This document shows, piece after piece, positions 33,466 through 42,840 of a stretch of 64,000 nt of DNA. The notes below the pieces were generated by a model, which ran no database searches, was not told where the DNA came from, and saw only the letters and a program-made list of their open reading frames with translations. Position numbers and translations under genes: made by a program. Source of the DNA: Flavobacterium sp. ZT3R18. GTDB taxonomy: Bacteria; Bacteroidota; Bacteroidia; Flavobacteriales; Flavobacteriaceae. The stretch spans positions 148,187 to 212,186 of the forward strand of contig NZ_VJZS01000003.1 in the NCBI RefSeq assembly GCF_007097385.1, written 5' to 3'. Positions within the stretch are counted from its first letter, which is position 1, and the number at the start of each line of letters is the position of its first letter.

Positions 33466-35403
33466 ATGAATAAATTTGAACAATTAGGATTGAGTGAATC
33501 GTTACTGAAGGCGATTTTAGATCTAGGATTTGAGAATCCGACCGAAGTACAGGAGAAAGCGATTCCCCTATTATTGGAAAAAGACACAGATTTAGTTGCG
33601 TTGGCTCAGACAGGGACAGGGAAAACGGCAGCTTTTGGTTTTCCAGTTATTCAGAAAATTGATGCCGACAACAGAAATACACAAGCATTGATTTTATCTC
33701 CAACACGTGAATTGTGTTTGCAGATTACCAACGAAATTAAAAACTACTCTAAATACGAAAAAGGTATTAATGTGGTAGCAGTTTACGGTGGGGCTAGCAT
33801 TACAGAACAAGCGAGAGACATTAAGAGAGGCGCACAAATTATTGTGGCGACTCCAGGAAGAATGCAAGATATGATAAACAGAGGATTGGTAAACATTTCT
33901 CAAATTAACTATTGTATCCTTGACGAAGCAGACGAAATGTTGAACATGGGTTTCTACGAAGATATCGTAAACATCCTTTCTACTACGCCTGATGAAAAAA
34001 GCACATGGTTGTTTTCTGCAACTATGCCTGCTGAAGTAGCACGAATTGGAAAACAATTCATGAAAGATCCAATTGAAATTACAGTTGGAGCTAAAAATTC
34101 AGGTTCTGCAACGGTTTCTCACGAATTTTACCTAGTAAATGCACGTGATCGTTACGAAGCTTTGAAACGTTTGGCAGATGCTAACCCTGATATTTTCTCA
34201 GTAGTTTTCTGTAGAACAAAACGTGATACACAAGCTGTTGCCGAAAAATTGATCGAAGACGGATACAGCGCTGCTGCTTTGCACGGAGATTTATCTCAAG
34301 CGCAACGTGATGGTGTTATGAAATCTTTTAGAGGAAGACAAATCCAAATGCTTGTAGCTACTGACGTTGCTGCGCGTGGAATTGACGTTGATAATATTAC
34401 TCACGTAGTAAACTACCAACTTCCTGACGAAATCGAAACGTACAACCACCGTTCTGGTCGTACTGGTCGTGCTGGTAAATTAGGAACTTCTATCGTAATT
34501 GTTACTAAAAGTGAATTGCGCAAGATTTCTTCTATCGAAAGAATCATCAAACAAAAATTCGAAGAAAAAACGATCCCTTCCGGAATTGAAATCTGCGAAA
34601 TCCAATTGTTGCACTTAGCCAATAAAATTAAGGATACTGAAGTTGATCACGAAATTGACAACTATCTTCCAGCTATCAACAATGTACTTGAAGGTTTATC
34701 GAAAGAAGAATTGATCAAGAAAATGGTATCAGTAGAATTTAACCGTTTTATTGCTTACTACAAAAAGAACAGAGACATTACGAATCAGTCTTCAAATTCT
34801 GAAAGACGTGATCGTGATGATAGAGATGGTGCTCCAAGAGAAAACAACAATAGCGGTGCTACAAGATATTTTGTAAACATTGGTTCTAGAGACAATTTCG
34901 ACTGGATGTCATTAAAAGATTACTTGAAAGAGACATTAGACTTAGGTCGTGATGACGTTTTCAAAGTAGATGTAAAAGAAGGTTTCTCTTTCTTTAACAC
35001 AGATCCAGAACACACGGATAAAGTTATGGAAGTATTGAACAACGTACAATTAGAAGGACGTCGTATCAATGTTGAAATCTCTAAAAACGACGGTGGTGGA
35101 AGAAGAGATCACAACGGAAGAGATTCTAGAGGTGGTGGAAGCGGATTTGGTGGTGGAAGAAGTTCTGCTCCAAGAAGAGAAGGAAGTTTTGCTCCTAGAA
35201 GAGAAGGATCTGGCGGATTTGGTGGCGGAAGAAGTTCTGCTCCTAGAGAAGGTGGTTTTGGACCAAGAAGCTCATCAGCTCCAAGAACAGGTGGTTTTTC
35301 ATCTGACAGAGCACCAAGAGAAGAAGGTTCATCTGATAGAGCTCCAAGACGTTCTGAAAGCTTTGGTGATGCGCCAAGACCTAGAAGACCAAGAAGAGAC
35401 TAA
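33466..35403 (+). CDS. deaD: DEAD-box RNA helicase with DbpA-like RNA-binding domain and RGG tail
   Basis: 645 residues. Helicase core motifs: Q motif near GFENPTEVQ, AQTGTGKT (47-54), PTRELCLQ, DEAD near 152-156, SATMP near 184 and HRSGRTGRAG near 328-337. An RNA-binding domain of the DbpA type (about 465-545) starts ATRYFVNIGSRDNFDW. The last 100 residues are low-complexity and rich in G, R and S (GGGRSSAPRREGS repeats). It unwinds RNA in ribosome assembly and cold growth. The codons of the tail are repetitive at DNA level, so its length may vary between strains. A terminator follows at 35461. Confidence 0.95.
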   Translation: MNKFEQLGLSESLLKAILDLGFENPTEVQEKAIPLLLEKDTDLVALAQTGTGKTAAFGFPVIQKIDADNRNTQALILSPTRELCLQITNEIKNYSKYEKGINVVAVYGGASITEQARDIKRGAQIIVATPGRMQDMINRGLVNISQINYCILDEADEMLNMGFYEDIVNILSTTPDEKSTWLFSATMPAEVARIGKQFMKDPIEITVGAKNSGSATVSHEFYLVNARDRYEALKRLADANPDIFSVVFCRTKRDTQAVAEKLIEDGYSAAALHGDLSQAQRDGVMKSFRGRQIQMLVATDVAARGIDVDNITHVVNYQLPDEIETYNHRSGRTGRAGKLGTSIVIVTKSELRKISSIERIIKQKFEEKTIPSGIEICEIQLLHLANKIKDTEVDHEIDNYLPAINNVLEGLSKEELIKKMVSVEFNRFIAYYKKNRDITNQSSNSERRDRDDRDGAPRENNNSGATRYFVNIGSRDNFDWMSLKDYLKETLDLGRDDVFKVDVKEGFSFFNTDPEHTDKVMEVLNNVQLEGRRINVEISKNDGGGRRDHNGRDSRGGGSGFGGGRSSAPRREGSFAPRREGSGGFGGGRSSAPREGGFGPRSSSAPRTGGFSSDRAPREEGSSDRAPRRSESFGDAPRPRRPRRD

Positions 35404-35404
35404 G

Positions 35405-35445
35405 GAAAAGTTTGCAGAAAGCAGGTTGCAGGAAGCAGGTTTTAG
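35405..35445. repeat. CCTGCNN heptads (minus sense) after deaD
   Basis: On the minus strand the units CCTGCTT, CCTGCAA, CCTGCTT, TCTGCAA follow each other at 7 bp. The plus-strand counterpart (TCTGNNN) is at 35600-35690, so the two form inverted arms around the terminator. Confidence 0.65.
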
Positions 35446-35460
35446 ATTACCATAATAAGA

Positions 35461-35493
35461 AAAAAATCCCAAACTCGTTTGGGATTTTTTTTT
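35461..35493 (+). terminator. Terminator of the helicase gene
   Basis: AAAAAATCCCAAAC pairs with its complement in a tight hairpin and is followed by a T run. Confidence 0.85.
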
Positions 35494-35599
35494 GTTTAAT
35501 GCCGATTATGTACACAATATACAGTCCAATAACGATTGGACAATTAAAAGTACGACTGGTATAGAATGAGGCTTATTTTATAGTCAACATCATTTTACT

Positions 35600-35690
35600 A
35601 CTCTACATTCTGTAACCTGCTTGATGTTTCTGTTTTTCTGTTTTCTGCCCTCTGCAATCTGCCCTCTGCAATCTGCCCTCTGGTTTGCAC
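35600..35690. repeat. TCTGNNN heptad array
   Basis: At 35644-35685: TCTGCCC, TCTGCAA, TCTGCCC, TCTGCAA, TCTGCCC, TCTGGTT, preceded by looser TCTGTTT/CCTGCTT units. Confidence 0.75.
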
Positions 35691-35780
35691 TTTATATCTA
35701 CTGTTAATTTTCTTATAATTATACTGGAACTACAAAATATTTAATCCTGTTTTATTACTTTTAAAGTTTTAAATCAGTTT

Positions 35781-36548
35781 ATGAAATATTTTGTAGTTTT
35801 TTTATTTTTAATAGCCTCCATAAGTACAGTTGCCCAAACCACTGATACTCCCGTAAAAGTTTCTGGTACCATCATCAGCGACAACACTGGCACCCCGCTA
35901 GCCAATGCAAATATCATCAACATCAATCAAGTTACCGGTACTACTACTGATGACAAAGGTAATTTTGAGATTGCAGTTACTCAAAGTGACACCTTGCACA
36001 TTACCCTTCTTGGTTATCAATCCTTACGAGTTAGAGTAACCAATGACTGGGTGAAAAACAAAAAAACAACCATTCAATTGACCCAAAAAGCAATCGCTTT
36101 AGAGGAAGTGGTCATAAGCCCATACTATCTTACCGGTTATCTAGAAATTGACTCCAAATTAATCCCCATAAAAGAAGATTACCGTTATAGTATTTCTGGA
36201 TTAAATCAAGCTTATGAAGGTGGACAATACGCCCCTGAAGCTTTTGGAAAAGTGCTCGGGTCCATATTCAATCCTGCCGATATGCTCTATAATGTCTTCG
36301 GGAAGAAACCCCAACAGCTCAAAAAACTCAAAGAGATGCGAAAAGACGACACCGTGAGAAACCTTCTAGAAACCAAATTTGACAGAGAAACCATTTCATT
36401 ACTATTAGGTGTTACTAAAGACGAGATTGCCGAAATATTAACCAGATGTAGCTACTCCGAAGCTTTTATCAAAACCGCTAATGACCTTCAAATCATGGAC
36501 GCTATAAGTGGTTGTTATGAACAGTATAAGGTCTTGAAGAAAAAGTAA
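35781..36548 (+). CDS. Carboxypeptidase-regulatory-like (SusC N-domain type) secreted protein
   Basis: 255 residues. A signal peptide (FVVFLFLIASISTVAQ) is followed by a CarboxypepD_reg-like beta-sandwich (VKVSGTIISDNTGTPLANAN, then DTLHITLLGYQSLRV), the fold that precedes TonB-receptor plugs in SusC proteins. There is no plug or barrel after it. Instead a helical domain of about 130 residues follows, unrelated to anything I recognise (AFGKVLGSIFNPADMLYNVFG). Homologues of this stand-alone type are common in Flavobacteria. Probably periplasmic; function unknown. Its last codons abut a CAGT repeat patch. Confidence 0.75.
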   Translation: MKYFVVFLFLIASISTVAQTTDTPVKVSGTIISDNTGTPLANANIININQVTGTTTDDKGNFEIAVTQSDTLHITLLGYQSLRVRVTNDWVKNKKTTIQLTQKAIALEEVVISPYYLTGYLEIDSKLIPIKEDYRYSISGLNQAYEGGQYAPEAFGKVLGSIFNPADMLYNVFGKKPQQLKKLKEMRKDDTVRNLLETKFDRETISLLLGVTKDEIAEILTRCSYSEAFIKTANDLQIMDAISGCYEQYKVLKKK

Positions 36549-36932
36549 AGCTAGTTTGCAGTCTATTCAGTCGCAGTTTTCAGTATAGAACGAGTAAAAA
36601 AGTTTTCAGTCGCAGTTTTCAGATTGCAGTATTCAATAACAAGTCTAGTTTTCAAAATCATTTAGGCGTGCCACCATAAAGAGAAGGGGCCAACTCATCG
36701 CACTGGTGAGTCGGCCCCTTCTCTTTATGCTGTCGGGCTTCCCGATAATTATCGGGATGGGCTACTTCGGTAGCTTCCGTCTATCCCTCACGTAGCATTT
36801 CCGTAATCTAAGAACCTTAGTGTAAAACTAGAAAATAAAGTTTAACTTGAATTCTCCAATCTGAATACTGATGCTAAATTCACCAATCTGGAAACTGTGA
36901 CTGAATACTGTGACTGATCACTCAAAAACTGA
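36549..36932. repeat. 384-bp repeat patch with strong hairpin
   Basis: CAGTCGCAGTTTTCAG units lie at 36567-36640. A 23-bp stem with one mismatch (arms 36675-36697 and 36707-36729, AAAGAGAAGGGGCC type) follows, then the dispersed palindrome near 36740-36757 and ACTGNNN units at 36860-36932. No gene. Confidence 0.75.
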
Positions 36933-37592
36933 TCACTGAACACTACTATAATACCGCTCCTCTATCCTCTTAATATCCTTAATCGACTTCTTAGCCCAAT
37001 CCAGTCGTTTCTCCAAAATTTCTTCTTCAGACAATTTCCAATTGATATCAGAATTACGCAATCGATTCGTTAGGTTTTGAATAATAATAGCCGCCGAAAC
37101 CGAGATATTCAAACTTTCCGTAAAACCCACCATCGGAATTTTAAGAAAACCATCGGCTCTCTGAAGAATTTCTTCTGATAATCCGTCTCTTTCGGTGCCA
37201 AAAAACAATGCACTTGGTTTCGAGATATCAAAATCCTCCAGCAAACAATCATTCTCATGTGGCGTGGTGGCGATGATTTGATATCCTTTGTCTTTCAGCG
37301 TATCAATACAATTGGTAACACTGTCAAAAGTCGAAATATCAACCCATTTTTGAGCACCCATCGCGATTTCTTTGTCGATACTTTTACCATAACGTTCCTC
37401 GATTACATTCAGCTCCTGAATTCCAAAAACCTCACAACTGCGCATTACCGCAGAGGCATTATGCATTTGAAAAATATCTTCTACCGCTATCGTAAAATGT
37501 TTGGTTCTGGTATTCAAAACTTTCAAAAATTTCTCTTTCCGATTATCGGTTAAAATATTTTCTAGAAAAGTGAGGTAATCTATATCAATCAT
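36933..37592 (-). CDS. trmH: tRNA/rRNA 2'-O-methyltransferase of the SpoU/TrmH family
   Basis: 219 residues. The SPOUT fold is marked by FQMHNASAVMRSCEVFG (motif 1 with N and R), ALFFGTERDGLSEEIL (motif 2) and IPMVGFTESLNISVSAAIIIQN (motif 3, knot and S-adenosylmethionine loop). The short C-terminal helix suits TrmH, which methylates G18 in tRNA, rather than the longer RlmB, but the target cannot be fixed by sequence alone. The C-terminus lies against repeat sequence. Confidence 0.85.
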   Translation of the reverse strand: MIDIDYLTFLENILTDNRKEKFLKVLNTRTKHFTIAVEDIFQMHNASAVMRSCEVFGIQELNVIEERYGKSIDKEIAMGAQKWVDISTFDSVTNCIDTLKDKGYQIIATTPHENDCLLEDFDISKPSALFFGTERDGLSEEILQRADGFLKIPMVGFTESLNISVSAAIIIQNLTNRLRNSDINWKLSEEEILEKRLDWAKKSIKDIKRIEERYYSSVQ

Positions 37593-37695
37593 TGCAATTA
37601 TTTTTTCGGCAAAAATACTAAAAAAGAGTAGTTTTATAAGCTAGACTAACAATCAAAAGAAATTATCTTTACACAACACACGAGAAAAAAAATTG

Positions 37696-37760
37696 AACCA
37701 TATAAGTAATATAAGTCCATTTAAGCTTGACTTATTTGAACTTATATTACTTATATGGTT
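37696..37760. repeat. CCATATAAG palindrome, copy 2
   Basis: Arms 37696-37716 (AACCATATAAGTAATATAAG plus one base) and 37740-37760 are a perfect 21-bp inverted repeat. The centre CCATTTAAGCTT matches copy 1 at 28348. Confidence 0.8.
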
Positions 37761-37767
37761 ATTTTTG
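37760..37767 (+). promoter_or_regulatory. Possible promoter -7 box of the sirtuin gene
   Basis: TATTTTTG begins on the last base of the palindrome, so the repeat may supply part of this promoter. The leader would be about 55 nt. Confidence 0.35.
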
Positions 37768-37830
37768 ACAATACTTTATAAATGTATTTAAACGTTCTGA
37801 AAAACAGAACCTTTTAAACAAACACAACCA

Positions 37831-38520
37831 ATGAAAAAGAAATTAGTAGTCCTTACCGGAGCAGGAATTAGTGCCGAGAGTGGTATCAAAACCTTCCGTG
37901 ATAGCGATGGATTATGGGAGGGTCATAACGTGATGGATGTAGCTACTCCCGAAGGCTGGCATAAAAACCCTTCTTTAGTTTTGGATTTTTACAACCAAAG
38001 ACGCCAACAATTAAAAGACGTACACCCCAACAAAGGACATCAGATTCTTGCCGAACTTGAAAATGATTTTGAAGTTTTCATCATTACCCAAAACGTAGAT
38101 GATTTACACGAACGCGCAGGAAGCTTGAATGTTACCCACTTGCATGGCGAATTATTAAAAGTGAGAAGCATCAAAGACGAGAACTATATCTTAGACTGGC
38201 GACACGACTTGAATTTTGGAGATGTTGACCAACAAGGAAATCAACTTCGCCCCCATATTGTTTGGTTTGGCGAGCAAGTTCCCGCCTTAGACGAAGCAAT
38301 TGCAATAACAGAACAAGCCGATTATTTTGTGGTAATTGGAACTTCCCTGCAAGTCTATCCAGCTGCGGGTTTAATTGATTTTACCAAAAAGGAAACTCCA
38401 ATTTATTATATAGATCCCAAACCCATAAAAATTCCAAATCTCAGAAATCCATTGGTCGTAATTCCGAATATTGCTTCCGAAGGAATGCTTATTTTAAAAG
38501 AAAAATTAAATCTAATCTAA
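37831..38520 (+). CDS. cobB: NAD-dependent protein deacylase (sirtuin, CobB class III)
   Basis: 229 residues. NAD-binding GAGISAESGIKTFRD (10-24), TQNVDDLHERAG (86-97) with the active-site histidine in HLHGE (H105), and GTSLQVYPAAG near the end. The Y-x-x-R motif in FYNQRR (Y54 and R57) marks class III enzymes, which prefer succinyl and malonyl lysine. The zinc-binding module is reduced: no cysteine pairs are found between HGELLKVRS and RPHIVWFGE. The stop overlaps the end of the convergent potassium-channel gene by 9 bp. Confidence 0.93.
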   Translation: MKKKLVVLTGAGISAESGIKTFRDSDGLWEGHNVMDVATPEGWHKNPSLVLDFYNQRRQQLKDVHPNKGHQILAELENDFEVFIITQNVDDLHERAGSLNVTHLHGELLKVRSIKDENYILDWRHDLNFGDVDQQGNQLRPHIVWFGEQVPALDEAIAITEQADYFVVIGTSLQVYPAAGLIDFTKKETPIYYIDPKPIKIPNLRNPLVVIPNIASEGMLILKEKLNLI

Positions 38521-39474
38521 AATAACTTTATCAAACGAATTCAATTGATCCAAATCCAGAACGGTGCTTTGGTTATTTTTACTTTTGGTATACATCGGTA
38601 TAAATTTGACTCCATAAACTACTTCTTTAAAAGTATAAGAAGTTCGAGCAGCAACCGTTGTACTAAACATATCGTCAAACGTTTTAATAACCACAATAAT
38701 TTCGCCCAAAATAGAGTCATAATCAGAAACTCCCAAGTCATATAAAGGACTCTCATTGGTTATGGGATGAACCAAAGTCCAACTCAGCACTAACGAACTT
38801 ACTCTTTGAAATTCCAAATCCAAAGTAAAAAATTTGTTAGTCATAACACCATTTTCTTCTATTCGCATCCCGAGCGTTACACTAGCTTCGGCATCAATAT
38901 AGTTGGTGTTTTTGAATGGAGCCAATCGCAACATCAATGCTTTTCCTTCATTATAAGGAGCAATGATAGCATTATGAGAAAATTTCAAAAAAATGGCTGG
39001 TTTACTAAATCTTCCAAAAAACAAACCTGTGGCAATAGCAAAACTCAACAATCCAATTAAAGCTTCGGCCGATGATAATGCGCTGGCATAAAAACCGGTT
39101 GGACTTATGTGTCCATACCCTACGGTTGTAAAAGTTTGTGCACTAAAAAAATATGCCTGCCCGAATTGTACCCATTCGCTTTCCGTTTTTGCTATTCCGT
39201 TGAGATGCTCAATCCCAACACCAAAATAGATCGCCGCAAACAGAAAATTGATTCCAATATAAAACAATAATAAAATAGAAAGGAATTTCCAGGTAGAAAG
39301 ATTCAACATGGTGTGGTACCAGCTTATTTTATCAAATAAACCAATTCCTTTTTTTACTACATTGGCCGATCCGTCTTTATTGATAAACCGCCCACCATAA
39401 TTAGAGGCACTGCTACCAAATCCGGTATTAGCGAGTGTTTTTGATTTGGAATTTAATCTATGAAATAATGCCAT
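38512..39474 (-). CDS. Inward-rectifier potassium channel (KirBac type)
   Basis: 320 residues. Two membrane helices (about 62-86 and 133-157) flank a pore loop with the selectivity filter TVGYGH (117-122). The C-terminal cytoplasmic IRK domain (about 165-320) is beta-rich and contains LMLRLAPFKNTNYIDAEASV and SLVLSWTLVHPITNESPLYDL. KirBac channels conduct K+ as tetramers gated by the cytoplasmic domain, lipids or pH. Full length for the bacterial family. Convergent with, and overlapping, the sirtuin gene. Confidence 0.93.
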   Translation of the reverse strand: MALFHRLNSKSKTLANTGFGSSASNYGGRFINKDGSANVVKKGIGLFDKISWYHTMLNLSTWKFLSILLLFYIGINFLFAAIYFGVGIEHLNGIAKTESEWVQFGQAYFFSAQTFTTVGYGHISPTGFYASALSSAEALIGLLSFAIATGLFFGRFSKPAIFLKFSHNAIIAPYNEGKALMLRLAPFKNTNYIDAEASVTLGMRIEENGVMTNKFFTLDLEFQRVSSLVLSWTLVHPITNESPLYDLGVSDYDSILGEIIVVIKTFDDMFSTTVAARTSYTFKEVVYGVKFIPMYTKSKNNQSTVLDLDQLNSFDKVILD

Positions 39475-39770
39475 AATGTGTTGAGTTATTTAAGTGCAAA
39501 TTAACCAATTTCATTTACATAAATTACTCGCCGAAGATAAAGTACTACATTAAATCAAAAAACAAATTAAGAGACAGCAGTTACAATATAAAATTCAATA
39601 GTATCGCATCAAAGCACAAAATAAAATGATTAAAAAAGGAAAATTAAAACCCAGTATGATAATAACACGAATAATCTTGTTCAAAAAATATTTTTATCAC
39701 TAGTACTACCATGATAGCTAAATATTCAAATATTTTCATCTTTAAAAAGTCAATAAAATAAAAAAAAAGT

Positions 39771-39778
39771 TATATTTG
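39771..39778 (+). promoter_or_regulatory. Promoter -7 box for the 39823 gene
   Basis: TATATTTG, with about 40 bp to the ATG. Confidence 0.45.
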
Positions 39779-39822
39779 TTTCGACATAAAACCATCAATA
39801 CCAATCAAATACCATAAAAATT

Positions 39823-40473
39823 ATGAATTTAAAATTCCTCTCAATCGTTATCTCTCTTTTTTGCATACAATCCATTTCGGCACAAGAATCAAAAAATGAA
39901 GCAACTGTTATCGATGTAAAAACTGCTACTACTTCCGAAGAAACTGCAAAAACCGCTGCTACTCCAATTGATTTCAAAAAACAAATGCAAGACCTAAAAG
40001 ATCAAGAAAAAGCATATCTAGTAAAACTGGAAGCTGATAAAAAAACAGCAAAAGAAGAAGCGATTAATGCTAAAGCAAAAGCCGATGCTGACAAAAAAAC
40101 AGCCGAAAAAGAGGCCGCTGAAGCAAAAACCGCCGCTGAAAAAACAGCAAAAGAACAAGCCATGGCCGCCAAAACCAAAGCAGAAGCGGATAAAAAAGCA
40201 ACAGAAGCAGCGGATAAACTCTCTAAAGATAAACTGGCAAACTACGAGAAGGAAGCCAATGCAGCCAAAGAAGCTCAACAAAAAATTGCCAAAGATGTTG
40301 AAAAACTTAAAAAAGAAAAAGAGGAAGCGGATCAAAAATTAGCAGAGTCCGCTAAAATAGCCCTACAAAAAAACACTCAACTAGAAGAGAAAATAGCTAA
40401 AGCAACTGCAGAAGCAGAGAAAAAAGCAGCAGCAGAAGCTAAAATAGCCGAAGAAAAAGCTGTTAAAAAATAA
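39823..40473 (+). CDS. Secreted Ala/Lys/Glu-rich coiled-coil protein
   Basis: 216 residues. A signal peptide (FLSIVISLFCIQSISAQ) is followed by a long helical region from about residue 45 to the end. That region is built almost only of A, K, E and D (AKAKADADKKTAEKEAAEAK), with heptad-like spacing typical of TolA-like or periplasmic coiled-coil stalks. Such sequences attract false matches, so a name is not justified. The antisense strand carries a long F-rich open frame that is only a shadow. A terminator follows at 40516. Confidence 0.7.
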   Translation: MNLKFLSIVISLFCIQSISAQESKNEATVIDVKTATTSEETAKTAATPIDFKKQMQDLKDQEKAYLVKLEADKKTAKEEAINAKAKADADKKTAEKEAAEAKTAAEKTAKEQAMAAKTKAEADKKATEAADKLSKDKLANYEKEANAAKEAQQKIAKDVEKLKKEKEEADQKLAESAKIALQKNTQLEEKIAKATAEAEKKAAAEAKIAEEKAVKK

Positions 40474-40515
40474 AAAACAATAAAACCAAGAATTATCCCA
40501 ACCAATTTAGTTTTC

Positions 40516-40542
40516 AAAATCCGCTTACAAGCGGATTTTTTT
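40516..40542 (+). terminator. Rho-independent terminator
   Basis: AAAATCCGC pairs with GCGGATTTT around TTACAA and is followed by T residues. Confidence 0.8.
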
Positions 40543-40628
40543 CATTTAGATCTAACCCAGTCAAGAGTAATTATATCCAACAAAATATTTTTTAAAAATG
40601 TCTATCTTTACCACCAAAAAAAAATACC

Positions 40629-41906
40629 ATGCAACATATAATTGACCGCTTTATTAGTTACGTTACCATAGACACCGAATCGGACGCAAACTCAACAACA
40701 ACGCCTAGTACAGCAAAACAATGGGATTTAGCCCATAAACTAGTAGAAGAATTAAAAACTATCGGATTACAAGACGTTACCATCGATGACAAAGCCTACA
40801 TAATGGCAACACTACCAAGTAATGTAGACCATGAAGTACCTACAATAGGTTTCATTTCTCACTTTGATACCACCCCAGATTTTACTGGTACCAATGTAAA
40901 ACCACAAATTATTCCTAATTATGACGGTGCAGATATTGTCCTAAATGCAGAACAAAACATCATCTTATCTCCTTCATATTTTAAGGATTTATTACAATAC
41001 AAAGGACAAACTTTAATCACCACTGACGGAACAACACTGCTGGGTGCCGATGATAAAGCTGGAATTACCGAAATTGTTACCGCAATGGAATTCCTAATCA
41101 ACAATCCAGAAATCAAACACGGAAAAATTAGAATCGGTTTTACTCCCGATGAAGAAATTGGTCGTGGTGCCCATCATTTTGACGTAGAAAAATTTGCTGC
41201 CGATTGGGCTTACACCATGGACGGTAGCCAAGTAGGTGAATTAGAATACGAGAATTTTAATGCGGCTGGAGCCAAAATTACTTTCAAAGGAAAAAGCGTT
41301 CATCCAGGTTATGCCAAAGGAAAAATGATTAATTCGATGCTTATTGCCAATGACTTTATCAATGAATTACCAAAGGAAGAAACTCCACAAGACACTAAAG
41401 GTTACGAAGGATTTTTCCATGTGCACAATCTATCAGGAAGCATCGAAGAAACGGTTTTAGAATTAATCATTCGCGATCACAACAAGAAAAAGTTTGAGAA
41501 ACGCAAAGATTTTATTGCTAAAATCGCTAAAAAATTCAACAAGAAATTTGCAAAGAAATTTGGAGAAGATATTGTCATTGCCGAAGTAAAAGACCAGTAT
41601 TATAATATGAAAGAAAAGGTGGTACCGGTAAAACATATTGTTGATATTGCCGAAAGCGCCATGAGAGAACTCGGAATCAAACCACTTATCAAACCTATTC
41701 GTGGAGGAACAGACGGTTGTCAATTATCTTACAAAGGCTTGCCTTGTCCTAATATTTTTGCAGGTGGACATAACTTTCATGGAAAGTATGAATATGTTCC
41801 TGTAGAAAGTATGCAAAAAGCAGTGAATGTAATTGTGCGAATTGCCGAATTGACTGCCAAAGGTGACTATCTAAAAGAAGAAGAAAAACCGAAAAGAAGA
41901 AGGTAA
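40629..41906 (+). CDS. pepT: Peptidase T (tripeptidase)
   Basis: 425 residues of the M20B family. The first metal motif is SHFDTTPD (H78 and D80), the bridging aspartate is in LLGADDKAG (near 140), the catalytic EE is in [11 protein letters not shown] (near 175), and the last metal region is [13 protein letters not shown]. It removes the N-terminal residue of tripeptides in the cytoplasm during peptide use. A basic tail ([10 protein letters not shown]) extends slightly beyond E. coli PepT. The helical insert [19 protein letters not shown] belongs to the dimerisation domain. Confidence 0.95.
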   Translation: MQHIIDRFISYVTIDTESDANSTTTPSTAKQWDLAHKLVEELKTIGLQDVTIDDKAYIMATLPSNVDHEVPTIGFISHFDTTPDFTGTNVKPQIIPNYDGADIVLNAEQNIILSPSYFKDLLQYKGQTLITTDGTTLLGADDKAGITEIVTAMEFLINNPEIKHGKIRIGFTPDEEIGRGAHHFDVEKFAADWAYTMDGSQVGELEYENFNAAGAKITFKGKSVHPGYAKGKMINSMLIANDFINELPKEETPQDTKGYEGFFHVHNLSGSIEETVLELIIRDHNKKKFEKRKDFIAKIAKKFNKKFAKKFGEDIVIAEVKDQYYNMKEKVVPVKHIVDIAESAMRELGIKPLIKPIRGGTDGCQLSYKGLPCPNIFAGGHNFHGKYEYVPVESMQKAVNVIVRIAELTAKGDYLKEEEKPKRRR

Positions 41907-41956
41907 TTCAGGTTACAGTTTTCAGTCGCAGTCGCAGTTTTCAGAGTTGTCCGTAA
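41907..41956. repeat. CAGTNNN repeat patch after pepT
   Basis: ACAGTTTTCAGTCGCAGTCG and CAGTTTTCAG, the same family as the arrays at 6663 and 63676. Confidence 0.6.
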
Positions 41957-42056
41957 ACAATATAATTCGCTTTCTTAATTTAAATCAACACCCATTTAGG
42001 GCTGAAAACAGAGACTAAAATTAGCTGAATAGCAACGTTAAATCTATCCGTAATAC

Positions 42057-42620
42057 ATGGACAAAATCAATCAATGGTCTGAGGAATTAGAAACCCTAAA
42101 ATCAATTATTGCAAAAACAGCATTGGTTGAAACCACCAAATGGGGCGGTTGTGTATATGTACTCGATAACAAAAATGTGATTGGAGTTGCAGGATTCAAA
42201 AACTTCTTTACACTTTGGTTTTTCAATGGTGTCTTTTTAAAAGATGAAAAGAAACATTTGGTCAACTCCAATGAGGGAGTTACCAAATCATTGCGACAAT
42301 GGCGATTTACATCAAAAGAGGAAATCAATGAGACGGAAATTCTAGCCTATATTCAGGAAGCTATCGAAAATGAAAAACAGGGAAAAATAATTAAACCCGA
42401 AAAGACAAAAGCGACAATTACAATTCCGAATATTTTCCAAAAAGAATTAAATACTGATACCAAATTGGAAGAAGCATTCCTAAAATTTAGTCCTTACAAA
42501 CAAAGAGAGTTTTTAGAATATATCGAAACGGCAAAACGAGAAGAAACTAAACTTTCTAGAATTGAAAAGATAAAGCCAATGATTTTAGACAATATTGGTC
42601 TGAATGATAAATATAGGTAG
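42057..42620 (+). CDS. YdeI/OmpD-associated (DUF1801-type) protein
   Basis: 187 residues. The N-terminal DUF1801-type domain (about 1-115) has TTKWGGCVYVLDNKNVIGVAGFKNFFTLWFFNG. The C-terminal YdeI-type helical tail (about 120-187) has LEEAFLKFSPYKQREFLEYIETAKREETKLSRIEKI. The YdeI family is linked to resistance to cationic peptides in Salmonella and B. subtilis; the molecular role is unclear. Cytoplasmic, single gene, with a strong terminator at 42641. Confidence 0.8.
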   Translation: MDKINQWSEELETLKSIIAKTALVETTKWGGCVYVLDNKNVIGVAGFKNFFTLWFFNGVFLKDEKKHLVNSNEGVTKSLRQWRFTSKEEINETEILAYIQEAIENEKQGKIIKPEKTKATITIPNIFQKELNTDTKLEEAFLKFSPYKQREFLEYIETAKREETKLSRIEKIKPMILDNIGLNDKYR

Positions 42621-42640
42621 TAAATTAAAATTTCAATATG

Positions 42641-42682
42641 AAAATCCCAAATTCCAATCAATGGAATTTGGGATTTTTTTTA
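42641..42682 (+). terminator. Rho-independent terminator
   Basis: A perfect 16-bp stem (AAAATCCCAAATTCCA with its complement at 42662-42677) and a T run. Confidence 0.85.
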
Positions 42683-42768
42683 TTCAAAAACAAAAAACAA
42701 TTCGAAAACAACATTAATATTTATTGTAAATCCTCATAAACTTAACATTATAACACGTAAATATTCAT

Positions 42769-42776
42769 TATATTTG
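42769..42776 (+). promoter_or_regulatory. Promoter-like -7 box with no gene close downstream
   Basis: TATATTTG, 450 bp before the next start codon (43222). The MITE-like element at 42841-43120 lies between, so this may be the original promoter of the Lys-rich gene, pushed away by an insertion. Confidence 0.35.
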
Positions 42777-42840
42777 TTAATGTAGACCTAACAATTCACT
42801 AACTCTGTAAGGCAGAATGTCAAATTTGTTTGAATTCTAA

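Noticed and set aside
35069..35455. 128-codon frame overlapping the end of deaD
   Set aside because: Second-frame reading of the repetitive RGG-tail codons, rich in V and E only because of the repeat.
40018..40342. Long frames over the Ala/Lys/Glu-rich gene in other frames (F/C-rich antisense and K/P-rich sense)
   Set aside because: Low-complexity shadows of the coiled-coil codons.
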